Of a DNA stretch of 64,000 bases, positions 44,331 to 53,538 are shown piece by piece. The position numbers and the translations under genes were made by a program. Origin of the DNA: an uncultured Pelagibacteraceae bacterium (GTDB taxonomy: Bacteria; Pseudomonadota; Alphaproteobacteria; Pelagibacterales; Pelagibacteraceae); contig CACNQD010000001.1 in assembly GCA_902622545.1 (NCBI GenBank), positions 186,001-250,000 on the forward strand, read 5' to 3'. The notes under the pieces were generated by a model. The model was given only the letters and a program-made list of their open reading frames with translations, searched no databases and was not told where the DNA came from. Position 1 is the stretch's first letter. The number at the start of each line of letters is the position of its first letter.

Positions 44331-45465
44331 ATTTGTTATTTTCAACTTTATAAAAACTTAGAACATGGTTAATTTTTTTATCTTTAATTTTAAAAATACC
44401 TGTTTTACCTTTGAAAACATTTTTTTGATTAAAAATTTTATCTATATCTTTAAGATTATTATTTTTAATTAAATAATAAACTAGTCCAACTAAGTCATAG
44501 CTTAAAAATGAAACCTGGTTTGGATAACTATTAAATTTTTTATAAAATAATTCTGAAAAATCATCATAATTTTTTTTATTTACTGATGGAAAATAAATAT
44601 TCTGAGAACTTTCTTCTTTAAGCAAACTATTATCAAACCATTGATTTAGAGTTATAAAATAAACTTTTTTTGTGGACACATCTGTATAAATCAGTGAAGT
44701 TATTACACTCTTTAAAGACTCGTCGAAATCTGAAATTATAACCGAGTCAAATCCTAATTTTCCTAATGTATCTCTTTTTTCAAGATTTTTAATTTTTTTC
44801 TCTTTATTTGGATCATCTGAGTCTTCTACCCTTTTAATTTCATCGAGAAGATTTTGTTTCCTCACATCGTATTTTGTAATTTTCTCAATTCTTTTTGTAA
44901 TCTCTGTTGGCTTAGTATTGTAATAAAAAATTTTTTTTAAATTAATTTTTGTTTGAGATATTCCCTTTTTAATTTCATCTTTGAAATCAGCTTCGGGTAT
45001 AAGACAAATAGTTTTTTTTATATCATTGTCCTCAAGAAATTTTTTAATTGTAGCTATCTGTGAAGTTGCATTCACACCAGCGTATATCAAATTTTTTTGA
45101 GCATTCTTATTTTTATTTGAAAATGTTATAAATATAGCATCATCAAATTTTACTAAATTTTTTGTATTTTTATCAAAAATAGGTCCAATAAATACTCTAA
45201 TACCTTGATCGTATAGTTCTTGTGCGGCTTTGATATTATCTTCGGGATTATCAAAATTATTTTTTGGATAAACTTCTAAAATTGGATCATCTATTTTATT
45301 AATTGCCAAATTTACTGCTCTTAATACTGACTTTCCTAAATGATGGTTTTGACCATCCAAAGGCAACAACAAACCAATTTTAATCTTTTCCTCGATTGCA
45401 AAAAGCTTGCTAGTAAAAATAAAAATTATGAATACAAAAAATATTAAATTAAGTAATTTTTTCAT
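44314..45465 (-). CDS. LpoA-like penicillin-binding-protein activator (periplasmic-binding fold)
   Basis: 383 residues with a signal peptide (LLNLIFFVFIIFIFTSKLFA) and a type I periplasmic-binding-protein fold: IKIGLLLPLDGQNHHLGKSV, GIRVFIGPIFDKNT and SFLSYDLVGLVYYL. It matches the C-terminal domain of LpoA (YraM/LppC), the outer-membrane activator of PBP1A. There is no lipobox Cys and no N-terminal TPR domain. The divergent rsmI and the following BON lipoprotein mirror the E. coli rsmI-lpoA...dolP locus. A branched-chain amino-acid binding protein is the alternative. Confidence 0.8.
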   Translation of the reverse strand: MKKLLNLIFFVFIIFIFTSKLFAIEEKIKIGLLLPLDGQNHHLGKSVLRAVNLAINKIDDPILEVYPKNNFDNPEDNIKAAQELYDQGIRVFIGPIFDKNTKNLVKFDDAIFITFSNKNKNAQKNLIYAGVNATSQIATIKKFLEDNDIKKTICLIPEADFKDEIKKGISQTKINLKKIFYYNTKPTEITKRIEKITKYDVRKQNLLDEIKRVEDSDDPNKEKKIKNLEKRDTLGKLGFDSVIISDFDESLKSVITSLIYTDVSTKKVYFITLNQWFDNSLLKEESSQNIYFPSVNKKNYDDFSELFYKKFNSYPNQVSFLSYDLVGLVYYLIKNNNLKDIDKIFNQKNVFKGKTGIFKIKDKKINHVLSFYKVENNKFIKIF

Positions 45466-45496
45466 ATTATATAATATATAGTAAACTTTTAATTTA

Positions 45497-46339
45497 ATGA
45501 TATCACAATCACAAAAAAAAGGTCTTTATTTGGTTTCTACTCCAATAGGAAACTTAGGCGATTTAACAATAAGAGCTTTAGAAATTCTTAAAAATTCAGA
45601 CCTAATCTTGTGCGAAGATACTCGTGTTTCTATAAAACTTCTGAATTATTATAGTATAAAAACTCAACTCCTATCATTCCACAAATTTAACGAAAAAAAA
45701 AAGACCAAAGATATAATAATCGAGTTAATTGAAGGTAAAATAATTTCACTTATTTCCGACGCAGGAACTCCTGCTATATCAGATCCAGGTAAAATATTAG
45801 TGAAAGAATGTATAGATAATGATATTCCAGTTACTCCAATACCAGGCGCTTCATCAGTTATAACCTCTTTATGTATAAGTGGTTTTTCCGACAAGTTTAT
45901 TTTTTATGGTTTTTTAGAAGAAAAAAAAAATAAATTAATTAAAGAATTAGAATTTCTCTCTAAAATTGATTGTTCAATAGTCATATTTATTCCACCAAAA
46001 AAATTAATTAAAAATTTGGGAATATTAATAGATTTTTTTAGTAAAAGAGAAATTGTTCTTTGCAGAGAAATGACAAAACTACATGAGGAATTTATTAGAT
46101 GTAAAGTTGAAGACTTAAAAAAAATTAATATTAATGATAAAGGTGAACTTACTATTGTTATCTCTGAAGTAAAAGAAAATATAAATCCTTTCGGTTTTTT
46201 GAGCGAATCTGATAAGAAAATAATTAAAAAAATGCTAAAAAACAAAAGTATTAAAGATATAATTAAAAGTCTTTCTCACAAAAAAATTCAAAAGAAAATA
46301 ATCTACGATTATTGTCTTGAACTTAAAAATGATAAATAA
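45497..46339 (+). CDS. rsmI: 16S rRNA 2'-O-ribose C1402 methyltransferase RsmI
   Basis: Methylates the ribose of C1402 in the ribosomal decoding centre. The TPxGNLGDLTIRALEIL start (GLYLVSTPIGNLGDLTIRA), LCEDTRVSIKLLNYY, LISDAGTPAISDPG and TPIPGASSVITSLCISG are RsmI signatures. The length is 280 residues. It overlaps the BON lipoprotein gene. In most proteobacteria a yraN gene follows; here it is missing. Confidence 0.96.
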   Translation: MISQSQKKGLYLVSTPIGNLGDLTIRALEILKNSDLILCEDTRVSIKLLNYYSIKTQLLSFHKFNEKKKTKDIIIELIEGKIISLISDAGTPAISDPGKILVKECIDNDIPVTPIPGASSVITSLCISGFSDKFIFYGFLEEKKNKLIKELEFLSKIDCSIVIFIPPKKLIKNLGILIDFFSKREIVLCREMTKLHEEFIRCKVEDLKKININDKGELTIVISEVKENINPFGFLSESDKKIIKKMLKNKSIKDIIKSLSHKKIQKKIIYDYCLELKNDK

Positions 46340-46925
46340 AAATTTTTATTTTTTTTTAATATTACTTGCCTTCTTTAACAGTTGTTCAGGCACTAGCTCA
46401 AAAGGGTTGTTTGGTACAGGAGTGTCTGTGGCAATTGACCCAAGATCTCTAGGAACGCAAATCGATGACTCTATTATGGAAAAAAACTTAATAACCAGAC
46501 TCACAATGGAAGAAAAAAAATATTTCTTATCTGTTAAAACCAAGGTTTTAGATGGCAGAATATTTATTACTGGCAAAGTTGATAATCCAGAAGAAAAGTT
46601 AAAAATAACTAAAATTGCATGGGAAACTAGCGGGGTTAGGTCTGTAAGAAACGATATAAAAATCAAAGAAAAATTCAATTTTAAACAATCAGCAAAGGAT
46701 ACGCTGATAACTTCTCAATTACGAGCTGCTTTAATTGTAAATAAAAATATAAAATCTAGTAATTATCAAATAGATACTTACAAAAAAAATATTTATATAT
46801 ATGGAATTGCGCGTAATAGAGACGAATTAGAAATAGTTGTTGATGAAGCGAACTCAATCTTAGATGTAGATAAAGTCATTGCCAGCATTCTTTTAGTAGA
46901 AGATTTAAGAATTCAAAAAGATTAA
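46329..46925 (+). CDS. BON-domain lipoprotein (DolP-like)
   Basis: 198 residues from the ATG at 46329, which overlaps the rsmI end by 11 bases. The signal ends in a lipobox FFNSC with Cys19. Two BON domains follow: one around DSIMEKNLITRLTMEEKKYF and GRIFITGKVDNPEEK, the second around SAKDTLITSQLRAALIVNK and NIYIYGIARNRDELE. This is the DolP (YraP) layout. DolP is an outer-membrane lipoprotein that supports envelope integrity and OMP assembly. A TTG at 46317 is a less likely start. Confidence 0.88.
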   Translation: MINKNFYFFLILLAFFNSCSGTSSKGLFGTGVSVAIDPRSLGTQIDDSIMEKNLITRLTMEEKKYFLSVKTKVLDGRIFITGKVDNPEEKLKITKIAWETSGVRSVRNDIKIKEKFNFKQSAKDTLITSQLRAALIVNKNIKSSNYQIDTYKKNIYIYGIARNRDELEIVVDEANSILDVDKVIASILLVEDLRIQKD

Positions 46926-49207
46926 TTTTTTTTGTAATCAATTATCTCAGCTGAATAAGCCGCAACAGATGCTAAATTTAGTATATCAGATGTTGAACTT
47001 CTCAATGGAGCTATTTCAATAGCTTGCCCCAAACCTATCAAAAGTGGACCAATTAATTTTGCTCTACTCATAGATTGTATCATTTTATAAGATATCGCAG
47101 CACTGTGTTGACTTGGCATAATCAAAACGTTTGCATTGCCAACAATTTCAGAAAATGGATAAAGTTCTTGAAACATATCCTCTAAAGCAACATCTGGCTG
47201 CATCTCACCATCGAATTTAAAGTCTACATTTTTATTTTTAAGCAGCTCAACAGCATCACTTATTCTTTTCGTTCTATCTGTTGTTGGTTGACCAAAAGTG
47301 GAATGAGATAAAAAAGCAATTTTTGGATCAAATCCAAATAGCCTCACAACTCTTGCGGCCGAAATTGCCATTTCGGCTAGTTGTTTTTCGTCAGGGTATT
47401 CAATTACTGTAGTATCACAAATAAAGATGGTTTTTCCTCTATTGACTATCATATTTAAACCAAACATTATTTCACCTGGTCTTGGGTCAATAACTTTGGA
47501 AATTTTTTCTAAAGATGCTGAATATCTCCTAGTATTTCCAGTAACCATTGCGTCTGCATCTCCACATGAAACCATACAAGCACCAAAAGTAACCCTGTCA
47601 TTTCTAATTAGTTTATCACAATCTCGCTCTAATAATCCTTCTGTTCTTTGAAGTCTCTTAAACAAAAATTCTGTATATTTATTTCTTAATTTTTCGTTTG
47701 TTGAATTTATAATTTCAATGTCAAAGTTTTCTCCATATCCAATTTCATTTAATTTTTTTCTGACTATCTCCTCTTTAGCAATTAAAATAGGAATACCCAA
47801 TCCACTGTTTTTAAATGAAATTGCAGCCTTAAGATTGTTTTCATCTTCTCCATCAGCAAACACAACTTTTTTTTGATTTTTTTTAATTTGTGAATTTATA
47901 CCCTGCATAACAGCTACAGTCGGATCAAGCCTATTTTTTAATTGTTCTGAGTAATTCTCAAAATTTTCAATTCCAATTCTTGCAACACCAGCTTTAATTG
48001 CAGCTTTAGCAACTGCAAGCGGTATAACGCTTATAAGTCTTGGATCAAAAGTTGATGGAATAATATAGTCTTTTCCATAAACTGGTCTTTCACCACCCAT
48101 CGCAGCGACTACCTCATCAGGAACTCTTTCTCTTGCTAATGAAGCGATAGCATGTACTGCAGCAACTTTCATTTCCTCATTAATTGTTTTTGATCTAACA
48201 TCGAGAGCTCCTCTAAAAATATATGGAAAGCCAATTAAATTATTTACTTGATTGGGATAATCCGATCTACCAGTTGCAACAATTGCATCATCTCTTACTT
48301 CTTCAATTTCTTCAGGAGTAATTTCTGGATCAGGATTAGCGCATGCAAAAATTATAGGATTTTTTGCCATATTTTTTACCATATCTTTTTTGAGAACTCC
48401 TGCTTGAGATAAGCCTAAAAAAACATCAGCATTTTTAATAGCGTCATTTAAACTTCTGTCATTTGTTTTAATTGAGAATTCATTTTTCCATTCATTTAAG
48501 TTATCTCTACCCTTATAAATAACCCCTTTTGAATCGAGCATTTTGATTTTATTTTTATCTACTCCTGAATTTATAAAAAGTTTTGCGCATGCCATTGCAG
48601 ACGCACCTGCACCATTAATAACTACATTTATTTCATTTAGCTTTTTTTTGGCAATATCACAGGCATTTATTAATGCTGCACTAGTTATTATTGCAGTACC
48701 ATGTTGGTCATCGTGAAAAACTGGAATATCTAATATTTCTTTTAATTTTTTTTCTATAATGAAACACTCAGGTGCCTTTATATCCTCGAGGTTAATTCCT
48801 CCAAAACTTTTAGAAATATTTTTTATTGATTTAATTATTTCTTCAGTATCGTTTGTATCAATTTCTATATCAATCGAATCTATATCTGCAAATCTTTTAA
48901 ATAAAACAGCTTTACCTTCCATAACAGGTTTAGATGCAATGGCTCCTAAATTACCCAAACCTAAAATTGCTGAACCATTACTAATTACTGCTACTAAATT
49001 TCCTTTAGTTGTGTAATCGTATGCTCGGTCAGGATTTTCAGCAATTGCTTTCACTGGTGCAGCAACACCAGGTGAGTAAGCAAGGGCAAGGTCCCTTTTT
49101 GAAGTCATTGGTTTTGATGAGATAATCTCAATCTTGCCTGATTTATTGCTATTATGAAATTCTAATGCTTCTTTATCCGAGTAATGTTCAATCTTATTTT
49201 TTTTCAT
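46922..49207 (-). CDS. maeB: NADP-dependent malic enzyme with C-terminal phosphotransacetylase-like domain
   Basis: Oxidative decarboxylation of malate to pyruvate, supplying NADPH. 761 residues in MaeB layout. The malic-enzyme N domain contains SKRDLALAYSPGVAAPVKAI, followed by the NAD(P) domain (VVINGAGASAMACAKLF) and, from about residue 430, a phosphate-acetyltransferase-like domain (VTGNTRRYSASLEK, MPSQHSAAISYKMIQ). That last domain is regulatory, not catalytic, in characterised MaeB proteins. The gene is convergent with the BON lipoprotein gene (4-base overlap). Confidence 0.96.
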   Translation of the reverse strand: MKKNKIEHYSDKEALEFHNSNKSGKIEIISSKPMTSKRDLALAYSPGVAAPVKAIAENPDRAYDYTTKGNLVAVISNGSAILGLGNLGAIASKPVMEGKAVLFKRFADIDSIDIEIDTNDTEEIIKSIKNISKSFGGINLEDIKAPECFIIEKKLKEILDIPVFHDDQHGTAIITSAALINACDIAKKKLNEINVVINGAGASAMACAKLFINSGVDKNKIKMLDSKGVIYKGRDNLNEWKNEFSIKTNDRSLNDAIKNADVFLGLSQAGVLKKDMVKNMAKNPIIFACANPDPEITPEEIEEVRDDAIVATGRSDYPNQVNNLIGFPYIFRGALDVRSKTINEEMKVAAVHAIASLARERVPDEVVAAMGGERPVYGKDYIIPSTFDPRLISVIPLAVAKAAIKAGVARIGIENFENYSEQLKNRLDPTVAVMQGINSQIKKNQKKVVFADGEDENNLKAAISFKNSGLGIPILIAKEEIVRKKLNEIGYGENFDIEIINSTNEKLRNKYTEFLFKRLQRTEGLLERDCDKLIRNDRVTFGACMVSCGDADAMVTGNTRRYSASLEKISKVIDPRPGEIMFGLNMIVNRGKTIFICDTTVIEYPDEKQLAEMAISAARVVRLFGFDPKIAFLSHSTFGQPTTDRTKRISDAVELLKNKNVDFKFDGEMQPDVALEDMFQELYPFSEIVGNANVLIMPSQHSAAISYKMIQSMSRAKLIGPLLIGLGQAIEIAPLRSSTSDILNLASVAAYSAEIIDYKKN

Positions 49208-49257
49208 TGTTATTATTTATGTATACAATTGAGCCAATATTAAGACTAATATGATTT

Positions 49258-50787
49258 ATGAATATAATTAAGTCAACTGGGACTTTTAGTTTTTATACTT
49301 TAATAAGTCGTATTTCAGGTTATTTAAGAGATATTCTTATTGCAATATTTCTTGGCTCTGGACCTGTGGCCGATGCTTTTTTTGTTGCTTTTAGAATTCC
49401 AAATACTTTTAGAAGATTGTTTGGCGAGGGATCATTCAATGCTGCATTTGTACCAAGTTATTCCAAAGAATTAGTCAAAGGAAAAAGAAAATCAGAGAAC
49501 TTTGCTAATAATATTTTTAACCTTTTAACAATTTTTCTTTTAGCATTAGTGCTCCTAGTAGAGTTATTTATGCCTTTTTTTGTGTCATTAATTGCACCTG
49601 GTTTTAAATCTAATCCAGAAAAATTTGCTTTGGCAACTCATTTAACAAAAATTACCTTTCCTTTTATACTATTTGTTAGTTTGGCATCTTTTTTTTCAGC
49701 TATTTTAAACTCACATAACAGGTTCGCTGCTGCTTCAGCTGCACCGATAATTCTAAATATTATAATGATAGGAATATTAGTTTTTGGAAAAATTTTAGGT
49801 GAAAAATTAGTCATATTTTTATCCTATGGCGTATCGATTGCAGGAATCATTCAAGCTGTTTTTTTAGTGATATTTGTTAAAAGATTTTTTAAACCAAAAT
49901 TAAAATTCAATTTCAATATTACAAAAGATGTTAAATTGTTTTTCAAAAAACTTTTACCAAGTATATTTTCTTCTGGTGTTACTCAAATAAATATTTTAGT
50001 AGGAACAATTATTGCATCTTTTCAGGCAAGCGCAGTATCAATTTTATATTATGCAGACAGGATATACCAAATAAATCTTGCAATTGCAGGTATCGCAATA
50101 GGAACTGTTATACTGCCTAAATTGTCTTCTTACATTCAACAAAATAAAAAATTAGATATAGATAAAATACAAAACAAATCTCTAGAATTGTCATTGCTCT
50201 TAAGCCTTCCTGCGATGTTGGCATTAATTATTGCAAACGAAGAAATTGTATCATCATTATTTGGTTATGGATCATTTGATGAAGTGAGCGTAAAAAATTC
50301 TGCAAAAGCTTTGCTATATTTTTCTATAGGCCTTCCCGCTTTTGCTTTAATAAAAATATTTTCAAGTTTTATTTTTGCAAGAGATAATACTAAAATTCCT
50401 TTTTATTTTTCTACTGTATCAGTTTTTATAAATATTTTAATTAGCGTTTATTATTTTAGGGATTTAGGTTTCATTATAATACCGATTGCAACTTCAATAT
50501 CATCATGGGTTAACTCTATTTTTTTGTATATTTATTTACATAAAGAAGATTATTTTAAAATTAATAAAAAATTAATTATACAAATTATTAGAGTTGCTAT
50601 TTCAACTATAACAATGGGTATATTGCTCCAAAACTTACTATCATATTTTGACAGTGAATTGTCTTTTGAAAATAATTATAAATTTATCTATCTTTTTGTT
50701 ATAGTAATATTGAGTATCTCAATCTATTTTGTAGTTTCGTTAATTACTAAAGCTTTCAAATTGAGCGATATTAAAATAAAGTATTAA
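49258..50787 (+). CDS. murJ: Lipid II flippase MurJ (MviN)
   Basis: MOP-superfamily membrane protein that flips lipid II for peptidoglycan synthesis. 509 residues with about 14 helices. The N-terminal signature GYLRDILIAIFLGSGPVADAFFVAFRIPN ends with the RRLFGEGSFNAAFVP motif; its Arg residues line the cavity in known structures. trpS follows after one base. Confidence 0.97.
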   Translation: MNIIKSTGTFSFYTLISRISGYLRDILIAIFLGSGPVADAFFVAFRIPNTFRRLFGEGSFNAAFVPSYSKELVKGKRKSENFANNIFNLLTIFLLALVLLVELFMPFFVSLIAPGFKSNPEKFALATHLTKITFPFILFVSLASFFSAILNSHNRFAAASAAPIILNIIMIGILVFGKILGEKLVIFLSYGVSIAGIIQAVFLVIFVKRFFKPKLKFNFNITKDVKLFFKKLLPSIFSSGVTQINILVGTIIASFQASAVSILYYADRIYQINLAIAGIAIGTVILPKLSSYIQQNKKLDIDKIQNKSLELSLLLSLPAMLALIIANEEIVSSLFGYGSFDEVSVKNSAKALLYFSIGLPAFALIKIFSSFIFARDNTKIPFYFSTVSVFINILISVYYFRDLGFIIIPIATSISSWVNSIFLYIYLHKEDYFKINKKLIIQIIRVAISTITMGILLQNLLSYFDSELSFENNYKFIYLFVIVILSISIYFVVSLITKAFKLSDIKIKY

Positions 50788-50788
50788 T

Positions 50789-51790
50789 ATGGGGGTTAAA
50801 AAAATTTTTTCAGGTGTTCAGCCTACTGGTAATCTACATTTAGGAAACTATATCGGAGCGATCAAAAACTTTGTTGATCTACAAAATGAGAATAATGAGT
50901 GTATATTTTGTGTAGTTGATTTACACGCTGTCACCGTAAAACAAGATCCTAAAATTTTAAAACAAAATGTAAGAGAAACTGCAGCAACATTTTTAGCATG
51001 TGGCATTAACCCAAAAAAAAGTATTATTTTTAATCAGTCGTCTGTATCAGCTCATTCAGAGCTATCTTGGTTGTTAAGTTGCGTAGCAAGAATGGGTTGG
51101 TTAAATAGAATGACACAATTCAAAGAAAAGGCTGGAAAAGATAAAGAAAAGGCTAGTGTTGGTCTTTATATTTATCCTGTTTTGATGGCTGCAGATATTC
51201 TTTTATATGATGCAACTCACGTACCTGTAGGGGAGGATCAAAAACAGCACTTAGAATTAGCTAGAGATATTTCAAAAAAATTTAATACAGATTTTGATAC
51301 GCCTGATTTTTTTAAAATCCCAGAACCTCTAATACAAAAAAACTTTGCTAGAATTATGAGCTTAAAAGATGGTAAAAAAAAAATGAGTAAATCAGATCCA
51401 TCTGAATTAAGCAGAATAAACTTAACTGACACAGACCAAGAGATAATTAATAAAATTAAAAAAGCAAAAACAGACACTAGCCCCTTTCCAATAAATATCA
51501 ACAATTTGAAGTCTAGGCCTGAAATTGAGAATTTAATCGGAATTTATTCATCTTTATCAGGAAAAAAAATTGATCTTTTGTTTGATGAATTTAAAGATAA
51601 AAACTTTTCTTTTTTTAAGGAAAAATTATCAGAAGTTATAGTTGAAAAAATTTCGCCAATTTCAAAAGAGATTAAAAAATTGAACCAAGATCCATCTTAT
51701 ATAGATCAAGTTTTACGAGATGGAAGTGAAAAAGCTTATAAATTATCATCAAAAAAATTACAAGATATTAAGAAAAAATTTGGTTTTTAA
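50789..51790 (+). CDS. trpS: Tryptophanyl-tRNA synthetase
   Basis: Class I synthetase charging tRNA-Trp. The HIGH-type motif is PTGNLHLGNYIGA near the N-terminus, the KMSKS loop is KKKMSKSDPSE, and the dimer/anticodon regions are in order. The length is 333 residues. It sits between murJ and the NifU-like gene, the usual alphaproteobacterial order. Confidence 0.98.
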   Translation: MGVKKIFSGVQPTGNLHLGNYIGAIKNFVDLQNENNECIFCVVDLHAVTVKQDPKILKQNVRETAATFLACGINPKKSIIFNQSSVSAHSELSWLLSCVARMGWLNRMTQFKEKAGKDKEKASVGLYIYPVLMAADILLYDATHVPVGEDQKQHLELARDISKKFNTDFDTPDFFKIPEPLIQKNFARIMSLKDGKKKMSKSDPSELSRINLTDTDQEIINKIKKAKTDTSPFPININNLKSRPEIENLIGIYSSLSGKKIDLLFDEFKDKNFSFFKEKLSEVIVEKISPISKEIKKLNQDPSYIDQVLRDGSEKAYKLSSKKLQDIKKKFGF

Positions 51791-51844
51791 GTATTATTTG
51801 CTTTAAAAATTATATGTAATACTTATATTAATTATAATAATCAA

Positions 51845-52384
51845 ATGTTCGTACAAACTGAAATAACTCCTAATCCAAATTCATTAAAATTTCTTCCTGG
51901 GAAAAGTGTATCTTTAATTGGACCCATAGAAATTACAGAAATTAGTAAAACTAGCAATGATCTTATTAGGAACATACTGTCAATAGATGGAGTAAAAGGT
52001 GTTTTTCTTTCTGATAACTTTATTTCTGTAAATAAACATAATGAGTTTGAGTGGGAGGATTTAAAACATATTATTATATCTTTTATTAATGATTATTTTG
52101 CTAATGGAAATGAAAATGTTATTTCAAAAAAAGAAGAGGATGAGAATTTAGATAGCTCAACAGTTGAAGGTCAAATTGTAAAAATATTAGAAACAAAAAT
52201 TAGACCTGCAGTTGCTAGAGATGGGGGTGATATTAAATTTAAAGAATTTAAAAACGGGATTGTGCGTGTAGAACTCCAAGGTGCGTGTTCTGGTTGTCCA
52301 AGTGCTGCTTTAACTTTAAAACAAGGAGTTCAAAATTTACTTTGTCATTATATCCCAGAAGTTAAAGAGGTAGAGGCAGTTTGA
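51845..52384 (+). CDS. NFU-type iron-sulfur scaffold protein
   Basis: Delivers Fe-S clusters to client enzymes. 179 residues: an Nfu N-terminal domain (FVQTEITPNPNSLKFLPGKS, about 1-90), a short linker, and a C-terminal NifU domain with the cluster-binding CSGC at Cys148 and Cys151 (QGACSGCPSAALTLKQGV). It is the alphaproteobacterial relative of mitochondrial NFU1. The stop overlaps the next gene's TTG start. A 54-base gap to trpS may hold a promoter. Confidence 0.94.
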   Translation: MFVQTEITPNPNSLKFLPGKSVSLIGPIEITEISKTSNDLIRNILSIDGVKGVFLSDNFISVNKHNEFEWEDLKHIIISFINDYFANGNENVISKKEEDENLDSSTVEGQIVKILETKIRPAVARDGGDIKFKEFKNGIVRVELQGACSGCPSAALTLKQGVQNLLCHYIPEVKEVEAV

Positions 52385-53538
52385 AAAAAATATTTCCACA
52401 CAAATTAATTAAGAAAAATTTTAATCAAAATCAATTTTTTAAACTTAAAAAATATTTATCCTCACAAGGAATAATAATAAAAAAAAAATCAACTTTTAAA
52501 TTTGGAATTGAAAAATTTAAAACTTTGTACTTAACTGGATTTTCAAGTTTATTAATAATACTTGTTGCTTTCGTAATGCCTTTGTTCTCAGATATAAATC
52601 CTAGAGTTGCAAAAGATTTAAAAATTAATGAGTCTAATAAAAAATTTAAAAAAGTCCTTGAAGGGGAACAGCTAAAAGATAAGGGAAAATTAGATGAAGG
52701 ATTAGATTTATCTAACATATTAGAAGATGTTTTTAAATTTGAAGATATACCACAAGATACAGTCCGACTTAGCGCATCAACGATAGAACAGCTTTTCAAA
52801 GATACTGATTATTCTTTAAGTGAAGTTCGAAAAAGTAAAAAAGTCAAGCCAATTAGGCTTTCACTTTTACCAAATGAAATTAAACAAATTGAAAACTCAA
52901 AAAAAAGAAAAAATTTGTTCATTCAAATTATTTTGCCACTAATTTTAGAAGAAAATAATCTTATTTTAATAGATAGAAAAAGATTATTTAGTATTTTGAA
53001 TAAAAACAAAAATTCTAAAAAAGAGATAAACTGGTTAAATACTAAGTTTAAACAGTATGGTGTTTTAAATAAAGATATACCAACATTAAAAGTGCGTATG
53101 GATATCGTACCAGTATCATTGGCTATAGCTCAAGCTGCTAAAGAAACTGGATGGGGCACATCTAGGTTTGCTCTTGAAGGTAACGCACTTTTCGGCCAAT
53201 GGACATGGTCTGGGGATGGCATAAAACCCGCTGGAGCAGAGAGTGATACAAAACATAAGGTAATGAAATTTAAAGTGCTAAAAGCTTCTGTCAGAGCTTA
53301 TCAAAGAAATTTAAATACTCATTCTAGTTACAAAAATTTTAGGCAACTAAGAGCTCAATTAAGAGACGATAGCGAGAAACTTGATAGCCTATTACTTGCA
53401 GATAAATTAGATAATTATGCTGAAACTGGTAAAGAATATACAAAAATACTTAAACAAATAATTATTCAAAACTCTTTAAAAGATTTTGATGATGTAAAAT
53501 TAATGCCTCTAAGCATCATATACAAAAATTTGATTTAA
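52381..53538 (+). CDS. Bax-like glucosaminidase-domain membrane protein
   Basis: 385 residues. It has a basic N-terminal cytoplasmic segment, one membrane helix (about 51-72, LTGFSSLLIILVAFVMPLF), a periplasmic linker, and a C-terminal glucosaminidase domain (about 240-385). That domain carries VSLAIAQAAKETGWGTSRFA (a catalytic-type Glu) and GNALFGQWTWSGDGI, as in Bax and FlgJ relatives that cleave peptidoglycan glycan. It starts with TTG, overlapping the NFU stop by 4 bases. The 3' end overlaps the convergent deacetylase gene. Confidence 0.85.
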   Translation: MKKIFPHKLIKKNFNQNQFFKLKKYLSSQGIIIKKKSTFKFGIEKFKTLYLTGFSSLLIILVAFVMPLFSDINPRVAKDLKINESNKKFKKVLEGEQLKDKGKLDEGLDLSNILEDVFKFEDIPQDTVRLSASTIEQLFKDTDYSLSEVRKSKKVKPIRLSLLPNEIKQIENSKKRKNLFIQIILPLILEENNLILIDRKRLFSILNKNKNSKKEINWLNTKFKQYGVLNKDIPTLKVRMDIVPVSLAIAQAAKETGWGTSRFALEGNALFGQWTWSGDGIKPAGAESDTKHKVMKFKVLKASVRAYQRNLNTHSSYKNFRQLRAQLRDDSEKLDSLLLADKLDNYAETGKEYTKILKQIIIQNSLKDFDDVKLMPLSIIYKNLI

